Below, piece by piece: positions 55,829 through 64,000 of a stretch of 64,000 bases of DNA. The DNA comes from Ascochyta rabiei. Lineage: Eukaryota > Ascomycota > Dothideomycetes > Pleosporales > Didymellaceae. A model generated the notes under the pieces. That model was not told where the DNA came from. It was given only the letters and a program-made list of their open reading frames with translations, and searched no databases. The stretch covers positions 1,240,001 through 1,304,000 of the forward strand of contig NC_082420.1 in assembly GCF_004011695.2 (NCBI RefSeq), given 5' to 3'. A program made the position numbers and the translations under genes. Within the stretch, counting starts at the first letter, position 1. Each line of letters opens with the position of its first letter.

Positions 55829-58340
55829 CTAGTACATGTTCGGGGGTCCCGGACGACCTGGTTGTTGCTGCCGGGGACCAGGGCCACCAAATTGGCCGTC
55901 AAACATCATTCTAGGATCGTCACCTCGCATGCCCGGAGGCGGTCCATATCCAGGTGGAGGGAAGTAACCTTGCGGCGGACCCGGCATGCCGTTGCCGCCA
56001 GGGCCTCCTGGGCCTCCTGGGCCTCCTGGAAAGCCCGGTGGCATGCCACGCATGCTTCCACCAAGCTGGGGCAGACCAGGGGGGTGAGGTCCAAGGGGGG
56101 TGTTGACAGCTGAGAAGCTTGGTCCTCCTGGTCCCATCTGCTGCTGGGGGTTGGGTCCACCAAACCCGGGCGGTTGGCGCATAGGGCCTCCAAAACCAGG
56201 GGGCGGTGCAATGTTTGGTCGTTCTTGGGGTGTTGGTGGCATTCCTGGTTGGCCACGACCACCCATGTAGGGCATGTCAGGATGCTGCTGTGATGGGATA
56301 CCCATATTGGTCAGTTGGCGGGGGATTTCGCCAGCAGTGTTGCGGCGCTGGAGGCCCAGTGTAGGATCCTCATGACCCGGGAAGCCCATCGGCAGACGGG
56401 GGTTCTTATTGCGCATATCCTGCTGTTGTTGTTGCTGCTGCTGCATGTTCAGCTGCTGGCGAAGCTCTTGCTCTCTGCGCTCAGCTTCCCGGCGCATCAT
56501 GTCGCCCTCGTTAAACATGCGTGGATCTTCCATGAAGCCGGGTGGTAGTCCGCCGCGACCTTTCTGCTGTGGATGAGATCGCTGCTCGTGTTGCAGATTC
56601 TCAAACATGGCCATGGGCGGACCTCCGCGAGGTAGGTTCTGGTTCAGCATTTGCGGCGGGGTAGCTCGTGGCTGCTGCATGAGCGTAAGTAAGAAGTCAC
56701 GCTCGCGCTGCTTCTGGCCTTGGTCCCGCTGTGAGTCTTCCCGGGCGCGGCTGTTCAGGATAGCCGCCAGGTTGGCATCTTGCGCGTTGTTGTTTCGCGA
56801 GGGGGGCTGCTGGAAAGGCGACGGGCCCTCTTGACGCCCAGACTCAGGTCGTGGCGGTCCGAACTGATCCTGGAGCGTGTTTTCAGGAGACATGCTGTTG
56901 AACCGCGCTTGCTGCGTGGGTCTGGTCTCAGGTGCACCGGGTCGAGGAGCTAAAATGTTTTGGAGTATGCTTTGTTGTTCCAGGGTGCGATTTGGCGGAG
57001 GCCTGTGGTTTTGCATTTCCGGTGGGGGTGACTGTTGAAAGTCTAACGAGATACCACCTCCATGTCCCCTGGCACCGTTCGGTGGCGATGGCTGATTCGG
57101 TGGTGCTGCCTGAGGACCGCCGACATTGACTTGACCAAGCATCTGCAGGATACGTTGGAAGCCCTGTTGGTCTTCGTTGACGTGGGGTACAGGCGATGCA
57201 GAGACTGGCGCAGGAGCAGGGCTCGGCGCGGCGGGCTCCTCAGACTTCGCAAACATGCTCATGAACTTTGAGGCCTTGGCCGGCTTCGCCTTGGCGGATA
57301 TCGACTCGTTCTGACCCAGGTCGGCGCCCTTGACGTTGCCCCAGTTCCCAAAGAGAATGCCTTGCGTAGGTTCGGCTGCAGTTGGAGTATGCACCGGTGC
57401 CGTAAACATGGGCGGCGCAGCAATGCCTGTGGCAGTCGCAGGTTCGACGGGCACCTCCTTTGGCGCAGACCTCTCTTCAGCTGGTGTGTCCTTGGCTTTC
57501 ATTTGTTCTTTCCAGCGCTCAAAGTCCGCCTGCGTCTTCATCTGAGGCTCCTTCTTCTTTTCAATCTTGGTGTCCATCCACTCGGGATCCTCCTCGGCCC
57601 TGTTTCCGCCTCGTTCCCAGTCGCGGTCATTGCGTTCACGCTGTTCACGTGGAGGTTGCTGCGTGCGTTCGCGCCAACCTCCCTGCACGCCGAATTTGGG
57701 CGCTTCTTCTTTTGTCTCATCTCGGCGACCCCAGCGCTCTGTCCGCTCTGTCCGTTCACGTTGGCCTCGTCGCGGAGGAGCATCATCTTCCAGACCACCT
57801 TCCGTCTTCTCTCGGTTGCGATCGTTGCGATCGTTGCGGTCACCACGCTCGCCATTGCGGTTGAAGCGCTCAAAGTCTTCCTGGCCCAAGCTCTTACGGC
57901 CCTTGACGCTTGTCCAACCCTCGCCGTCCTCTCGTGCACCTCGGCGGCCGTTGGTAATGCCCCTCTCTCGATTCCGGTCCCGATCGCCATCGCGTGACCA
58001 TCGCTCGTTCTTGTCGCGGGGAAAGCGGTCGCCGAGCTGGTCGCCGTCGGTGGAGATGATGCCCGTGCGCTCCTGCTTGTCGCCCGCGTTCTTCGCTGCT
58101 CGAGCTGCCGATGTGAAGTTGAGCTTCGGCGGGCCAAGCACCGTGTCCTCGCCCGGTTCTACAAAGAGCGCGTTAATAGCAGCGACGAGGCCTGGGCCTT
58201 CAGACTTACGCATGCTCTGACGCCTCCCAAACTGGCCCATTGGGTTGATGAGGGGGCGATCTGTGCGATGCTCAGTAGGGGCTCCCTCGCCATCTCGTGC
58301 ACCTCGAGTCCGGCGAGCAGTGCCGTTGTTGGCGGCGTGG

Positions 58341-58372
<32 letters not shown>

Positions 58373-58486
58373 GTTGCTTTGGTCGGCGGGTACGTCCATC
58401 CACTGCAGAATGGACGGCAACCCGTCGGGCTTCTTGACGAGCGGCGACTGACGCAGCGCTTCTAGCTGCTCCGCTGAGTACTTCAT
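55829..58486 (-). CDS. Large Q/P/G-rich protein with an eIF4E-binding-like N terminus
   Basis: An intronless 885-residue protein. It opens with YSAEQLEALRQSPLVKKPDG, in which Tyr-x4-Leu matches the eIF4E-binding consensus, as in the metazoan 4E-T protein. An Asn/Thr run, long Arg/Glu/Asp-rich segments with DRNDRNDRN-type repeats, GFQRILQMLGQV (about 450-462), Gln-rich stretches (an eight-Gln run) and a Pro/Gly/Met-rich C terminus (GGPGGPGGPGG, PPPGYGPPPGM) follow. Nearly the whole protein is predicted to be disordered. Such composition is typical of mRNP and P-body proteins, so a translational repressor or mRNA-decay scaffold role is reasonable. The 4E-T comparison is from memory. No folded domain is visible. 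Confidence 0.82.
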
Positions 58487-59366
58487 CCTCGCGACCGGTG
58501 TCTGTGGCTGGGCAGAGGCAGAGGTGGGGCAGACGGGAGCTTGCAGGCTCAGACGGGGTGGTTGTGGTTGTGGTTGTGAATCGTTTGTATGTGTGTGTTC
58601 GTAGGGTCGCAGTGATGGAGGGGTATGCTGCCTTCAAGCAGAGCCTGAGTGGAGCGCTCGATGCGCGGGTAGCTCGACAATTGCCGTCCCAAGTCCTTGC
58701 GCTCGTGTAGCAATGTAGTGGGGGAGCGGTGTGCGTGACAGTAACCTCGAGTTGTGGATACAGCAGAGGGGAGTGAGTCTATTGGCCGGGGGTGTTGTTA
58801 GATTGACGTTGATGTTGACGTTGACGTTGACGTTGACGTTGACGTTGACGTTGAAGTTGAAGTTGGCGGAGAGCTTCTTGTTGTTTCGAGGTGGGCGGAG
58901 CACGCAGTGGGATTGAACAAGGTGGACGCAACTCGAAACACCCCTGCCACTGAGGCGTCGATGAAAAGCGGAGAAGCACTTGCGCTTTCGCTGTCCGCAA
59001 CGGCGTGCAATTGATTGGGTTTGTTGATATTCGGATTGCTGGCTGTTGTGCTGGGCGTAGCTGAGAGAGTACAAATAAGAGCGAACGTTTGTTGTCATGT
59101 GTCTGGCTCTGGCACCAGCACTGGCTGCACGTTGATGGCCCGCAGCGCTGTCAAAGGCCCACTAGCCTCCTTAGTCATCCCGGGACGTCATACCACTCTT
59201 GCTGCCTCAGGCCATCGTGAACCCTGAAAGACGTTGCGGGCAAAGCCGTACATAGGTAACTCGCTCCATGTTGAATAAGTGCAGTGCAGCTCCTTTGCTA
59301 TGAGATACGTGACAACGCCTACAATGCACGCTCCGAACGCCCACGAGGCCAACACGCCTACTGTGC
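58487..59366. other. Spacer between two minus-strand genes, with a hexamer repeat
   Basis: About 880 bp containing the promoter of the Q/P/G-rich gene (with TGTGGTTG repeats near 58560) and the 3' region of URB1. The GTTGAC hexamer array at 58803-58865 is the only notable element. Confidence 0.5.
58803..58865. repeat. Hexamer tandem repeat (GTTGAC)n
   Basis: About ten GTTGAC units in a row, with GTTGAT and GTTGAA variants at the ends. It is intergenic. Confidence 0.9.
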
Positions 59367-62300
59367 TCATGCTCCAACCTTGATCAGCGATGCAACAGCC
59401 TCTGCTATCGTTCCGTTGCTCCACTCCGCCACCCGCCCTTGATCACACGTCTCATGCACTCGCGATGCCAGCGTCCGCAGCATACGATGCCTTGGGTCGT
59501 GTCCATCAAGACACATCTGCACCCAGCTGACAACTCCACACCTCGTGACGAGCGTGGTACTCCCCCCAACCGCCGTCGCCCTCAGCAACAGCCTAATAAT
59601 CTTCTCCTTCGCCGCACCGCTACAGGACCTCGACGCATAGAAAGACAGAAGTTGCTCAAAGATGTTGCTCTTCCTGAAGCTCTCCATGTCTCTAGACGTA
59701 CGCAGTCCATCCACCAAGTAATCAAGGAACCAATCCACTTCCTTGTGGTACGCACCGTCATCTTCAGGCTCGCTACCCACTATGCTTCTGTACAACTTCC
59801 GTAACAGAAAATCAACGTCCCACGATGGAGCAGTGGTCAGGAACTTGTTGATCTTGCTAAACATGACGTGGGTTGGATCAGCGAGAATGCGCACGCTGCG
59901 TGCCGCGAAGATACCACCAACGTAGGGAAAGGGCGTAGAGCCGGTAGCGTCGACGGATTCCAGGGTTTCGCCGAGGACGAGGTAGATGGCTCCGAGGTCT
60001 TGCGTGAGGGAGTCCGGCTGCAATTCGTTAGTGGCATGGTCTGTGCGAAAGGGAGGGAACCTACACCTATCGTCGCCATCAGCTGGCGAACGTTACTGAT
60101 GGCTTGTATCCGTATCTCTTGGTGTTTCGAGCAGAGACACAGTAGCAACTCGCCAACATCGCCATCCTCGATAGCCTCGTCAATCTCCTTCTTCCTCCAT
60201 CGCGTCAAACCAGCATGCTTCTCATCTTCTTGCGGCGGTAGCTCGAGGTCCACCACTGCCCCAGCCTTGACTGGGGCTACAGCCTCTGTCTGAGGAACAG
60301 GCGAGGCACTTGATCGTTCTGAACCACTAAAGTCTGCACCGGTTGCTAGCTTGAGCGCTTCCTTCGCCCGTGCCTTGTACATCTTCCACAGGAAAGCGTC
60401 TTTCAACACTTCCTTGTACGCGTTGCCGGCTGACTCAATTAGACTGTCCCGTACCAAAGCTAACACTGACTCGTCCTCGCCAATGAGGTTGAACAGGTAG
60501 AGAAGCTTCGAAAGCCACTGGGCGAGAGCCTCAGCTGCGGGCCCCGTTGCAGACTCACCGCCCTTGAACGGCCACTGCTCGACCAAGGTCATCAGAAGAG
60601 GGCTAAGCGGTCCAATATCGGCGAGCGCTTGCGATGCCTTCGCGCACATGGCATCTAGGTCGTCGAAGTACTTGATCGGTACTTTGATGAACCGCGCACA
60701 ACAGTCATCGAGGAAGTCAAGCACCTCTACTGAAGGCACAGAACCAGTGGCCGGCTCGAGACTGGCAATAAGCGCATCCAAAGCATCAGGCGCGGTCTTT
60801 GTCTGTAGCATCTCCTGGTCATGCAACACCGCGTTGAGCAATGACTTGACGCCAGTGTACAGTTCGTTCTCCTTCGAAGTGACCAGGAGTTTGAGAAGCG
60901 TGACAAATGGCGAGTGTTGCAGGGTCTTGGGCTTCTGCCACCAACGCATTGCGGGCGAGTGTCGTGCCATCTGAATCCAGTGCTCGAGCTCCATGACACG
61001 GAAAGCTGTGTCCTCTGGTGATCCTGTGGGCTTCTCCACTTCAACCAGGGCGTTACATAGCGGCAGCGAAACGTCGAATTTCTCTTGCAGAGCAACTTGA
61101 GGTGTGACTTCGTAGTACAGCCTCAACAGTCTTGTGATTGACTCACGCTTCAAGGTTTTTAATCCAGGCTTCTTCAATGCTAGAAAAACGGTTCTTATCG
61201 TTGGGCAACGGCGGCTGAACTCTGCGACAAGACGCTGTGAAGCTTGCTCCCACTGTTTTGACGGTCGTATAGCGCTCGCCTCGTGCAGTTCCTGGGTCAT
61301 GCTCCGCAGCTTCTGCAGCGCGACGATGAGTACGCGAATTGCAAACATCTGAACCAGATCTGAGCTGTGGTTCAAGCACTTTGTGAGCACCTGCTGGTTT
61401 AGCGGCTGAGGCAAAACACTCTGGATCATGGCTGCAACCGGAGGTGGCTGAGTGCGATAGTTCCTCTTTACGCCCAAGTACTTGGGCACCGGAAGTTGAA
61501 TGGTCTGAAACAAGAATGCAGAGTATCCTATCCAGGTAGAGGTGAGATTGGGGTCGTAGTTGAAGTCCCTGCGTTTGATGAAGTAGTCTGCGACAAGCTC
61601 TGGGGAAGCCTTGAAGATCTCGATAACCAGCTTTTGGTGTGACGTGTTTGCGTATGGGCGCTGGCTTTGTATGAATTCTGACAGGATGACGTTGCGCACC
61701 CGGCCTAACCTGTCGAATGTCTCTGCTGATTCAAGTCCCAGCTCGTTGCCGTTATCGGCGGCTTCGTCAAGATCGCCTTCATCGTCGTCGTGTGTGGAAG
61801 GGTAGAAGCCATTTGTTGGCAACATGACGCCGTACGCTGGATCGGTGCAGACCATGCACAAAAACTCATGGGCCAGCTCATCTGGCGCTTTTTGGCCTTC
61901 TGAGAGCGAGCCTTCCTCCAGGTCGTAGTTGTATAGACCAGCAATGCGTGACAACGTCTTACCGTTCAGGATGCGGCTCTTGGTCTGACGTGGAATCGTC
62001 TTGTCCTGGAATACGTGACTTGTGAAAACATCGAAGATTTCGAAAACCAGAAAAGGGGGATCGGTGGCGAGGTGATCGAACACAGCTCGTGTGACGTTGG
62101 TGTTGGACAGGATCTCGACCTTGGCGCGTTCATCCTGCAGCCTCAGATGCGTGAGCAGGTAGCGGATGGCCGTAGTCCTGACGCTCGGTTTCTTGTGCAT
62201 GTCCGCAACCGACATGCCCTTGTGCTCCTTCCACAGCGCAATGTTCCGCCCCAGTATCCTTGGCTCCAGCGTGAAGTCCTTCTTCGAGTAGACAGCTCTG

Positions 62301-62969
62301 GCGTGTGCGCCTTCATTGAACCTGGTGAGTTCGGTGAGCAATCTGAGAGCCGGTGAGATGACGTTTTCTTTGTTCGATGCAGCAGAGGTACTGCGGACTA
62401 GACGACGAGCAACAGAAGGCTGCAGTATGGTCTTGGCAAGTAGGGTGCCGTGTTCGCTGAGCTCGGAGTGGCTGGACAGGACCTTGAAGACGAGGGCAAG
62501 CACGGCGGTGACCTGGGCGAGGATGGCGTCGAAGTTGGTTTCAGCCGCCCAGTCCCAGGCCTGGATGAGGTTCGGCAGAAGCGTCTCGTGCTTCTCATCA
62601 TGGCTCTTGCCCTTCTGTGTGTTGAGGTATTCGCCGAGTATGGCTCGCCGGCGGGGCACGTCATGCTCGTCGGCTGGGTAGAGGATCGAGTCGAGAAAGC
62701 GCTTGAGCAAGCTGAGGCCTGATGGAGTAAGTCAGGTGAAGGTGAAGGAGAAGGCTGGTTTGCGTTTCTCTGCGCATACCGTTGCGAAACTCGGCCGTCG
62801 CGTTCTGGTCAAAGTACAGGGCCTTCTGCAGGTCGCGCGCCGAGTGCACTTCCTCGGCACCTGCGCCATTCGGGCGTGGAGACTGGCGGTCGTGGCCACC
62901 TTCGATCCTCTGGCGCTTGGTTGCGTGCGCGCTCCCCAGATCGGTCTCGAAATTCGTCCGCTTCCCCAT
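59367..62969 (-). CDS. URB1: Nucleolar pre-ribosomal-associated protein 1 (URB1/Npa1)
   Basis: Three exons, 62780-62969, 60065-62718 and 59367-60017, with introns of 61 and 47 bp that keep frame, give 1,164 residues. The N terminus is basic (MGKRTNFETDLGSAHATKRQ), then ARDLQKALYFDQNATAEFRNGL-type sequence precedes a long alpha-helical, repeat-containing body. That body includes LLKRFLDSIL, DPPFLVFEIFDVFTSHVFQD, ELAHEFLCMVCTDPAYGV and the LTSTWIGYSAFLFQTIQLP block, which I associate with the URB1 N-terminal domain. The protein works in the nucleolus in early 60S ribosomal subunit assembly. It is shorter than yeast Urb1 (about 1,760 residues), as is usual in filamentous fungi. The identification rests on remembered family motifs. 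Confidence 0.85.
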
Positions 62970-63263
62970 CGCTGCCGGTATACCAGGGTGAGTGATGCGC
63001 CGGCCACTGGCATGAGCTCGAAAAGTTGCGCACGCCTCGAAATTTCGACAGGGATCATGGGCGCTAGCGGGTTATTGGCCACCCAGGTTGAGCCTACATT
63101 GTGGGGTATCCAGGTCCCTTCTACACACACACCTTTACCTGGGGTCACTGCGCTCTACATGCTTGCTTCGCCGTGTGCATCGACAATGGGGCTTCAGTAC
63201 ATGAAAAGCGTTCATTCTGAGAGGACGAGTTCAACGCCAGAGCTATGCAAATTCCAAACCACA

Positions 63264-64000
63264 TCATGGCACGTACAACCTAGAGTACGCAACTACCTTT
63301 GTCCGACAGCACACGCATGTCGTATAGTTCTTGCTTGCCAATCCCACACGACACTCGTCACAGAGCGACAGACATCCACAGGGCCACACGAGTACAGTCC
63401 TAGGCGTGAGCTGGCACACAACGCACTGAGGTCCTTCGGAGCCCATGCCCTCAGCTCCAGTGTCCCAACTACCCGCTGTACCCGAAGACCCCTGAGGAGC
63501 AGTAGCTTGCCTCTTACTGAGAATGAGATCTTCTAACAGTTGCTCCTCCTCTTCTGGTGTCATGTTGGCCGATGGTTCAAGCTGGTATCGAGACGTTGTC
63601 AGGATCCTGGCCTGGTCTTGATCGAGGGCTTTGCGGTATCGAGAGCGTGTCATAATCTGCGGGCTTTGAAGATGGCGAGACAGCAGCTGCGCTTCTTCGC
63701 GGTCCTCCTTCGACTTGGGGTCGAGAAGGCGCGAGAGGCGCGATAGGTCGATGGCGTTGTCCGCTGCCGGTGTCGCCTCTCGACTGCGCTGGTAAGAGTC
63801 CCGAGTGGGTGTTCGTTGCCCATCATCCTCGACATCCGACCAGTCGTCATGGTCGGTGGTAGCATAAGATACAACGCTTGTCGCATCGTCCTCCTGAGGC
63901 GGAACATAGTCGTTGCTAGTGTCCACATCGCCAAAGCGGCCACCATTGCGCCACCACGAGTACATGTAGTCATCGATGCGTTCGTCAGCCTCTCCTGCGT
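63264..64000 (-). CDS. RING-finger protein (Asi-like), cut by right edge
   Basis: The stop is at 63264 and the frame is open to the edge, so the N terminus lies outside the window. The visible 245 residues contain an acidic, Ser/Asp-rich linker, an LSRLLDPKS helix and a C-terminal RING. The RING reads CVVCQLTPRTVLVWPCGCLS, then LCDECRVGLASKNY and CVCCRTKVVAYSRLYVP. This is a C4-type RING with the Cys pairs CxxC, CGC...CxxC and CxCC. It resembles the C-terminal RING of fungal Asi1/Asi3-type ubiquitin ligases of the inner nuclear membrane. Transmembrane segments, if present, would be in the missing part. It likely attaches ubiquitin to substrates with an E2 partner. Confidence 0.85.
   Translation of the reverse strand, partial: AGEADERIDDYMYSWWRNGGRFGDVDTSNDYVPPQEDDATSVVSYATTDHDDWSDVEDDGQRTPTRDSYQRSREATPAADNAIDLSRLSRLLDPKSKEDREEAQLLSRHLQSPQIMTRSRYRKALDQDQARILTTSRYQLEPSANMTPEEEEQLLEDLILSKRQATAPQGSSGTAGSWDTGAEGMGSEGPQCVVCQLTPRTVLVWPCGCLSLCDECRVGLASKNYTTCVCCRTKVVAYSRLYVP

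Noticed and set aside
1..64000. tRNA or rRNA genes
   Set aside because: Scanning for B-box-like GGTTCRANNCC on both strands gave no hit with a plausible cloverleaf. This was done by eye and could miss intron-containing tRNAs.

Overview
The window is nuclear DNA of a filamentous ascomycete (Pezizomycotina). A Dothideomycete-type genome is my guess; I cannot place it further. The reasons are mostly intron-poor genes on both strands, many short introns of 47-90 bp with GTRNGY donors (a few longer ones to about 220 bp), a mitochondrial phage-type RNA polymerase, a Clr2 silencing factor, a bZIP with the fungal basic region, and a relic Zn2Cys6 regulator. No tRNA, rRNA, CRISPR array or intact transposon was recognised.

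Layout. 1-2.0 kb: a doubtful gene end, then empty sequence. 2.0-16.6 kb: an extended-SDR (NAD-epimerase-like) protein, a nuclear-looking hypothetical protein, a CYP504-like P450, a type II membrane glycosyltransferase-like protein, an 18-copy 15-bp minisatellite, and mitochondrial RNA polymerase (RPO41) with a coding-like in-frame continuation after its stop. 16.6-23.2 kb: simple repeats and minisatellites around one gene for a protein with three tandem six-cysteine modules. 23.2-28.1 kb: a decayed block holding an ankyrin-like pseudogene, an MFS transporter pseudogene and a Zn2Cys6 regulator pseudogene. All their point lesions look like CpA-to-TpA changes, as expected from RIP.

28.7-36.3 kb: a SNF2-family remodeller with a C-terminal PHD-like region stands head to head with a Clr2 homologue, suggesting a silencing-related pair, followed by a mitochondrial thioredoxin-like protein. 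36.6-42.8 kb: a 2,040-residue protein with four tandem Ulp1/C48-like cysteine-protease modules, the first lacking the nucleophile. This is the most unusual gene in the window. 43.4-46.0 kb: a bZIP factor divergent from a multipass membrane protein. 46.0-48.8 kb: no recognisable gene.

48.8-64 kb: a phosphoglycerate-mutase-fold protein resembling TFIIIC tau55, a cyclopropane-fatty-acid-synthase-like methyltransferase, RNase H2 subunit C, a large Q/P/G-rich protein with an eIF4E-binding-like N terminus, the ribosome-biogenesis protein URB1/Npa1, and a RING-finger protein cut by the right edge. Most of these are unlinked housekeeping functions. The only functional linkages suggested by position are the remodeller/Clr2 pair and the dead regulator/transporter pair.
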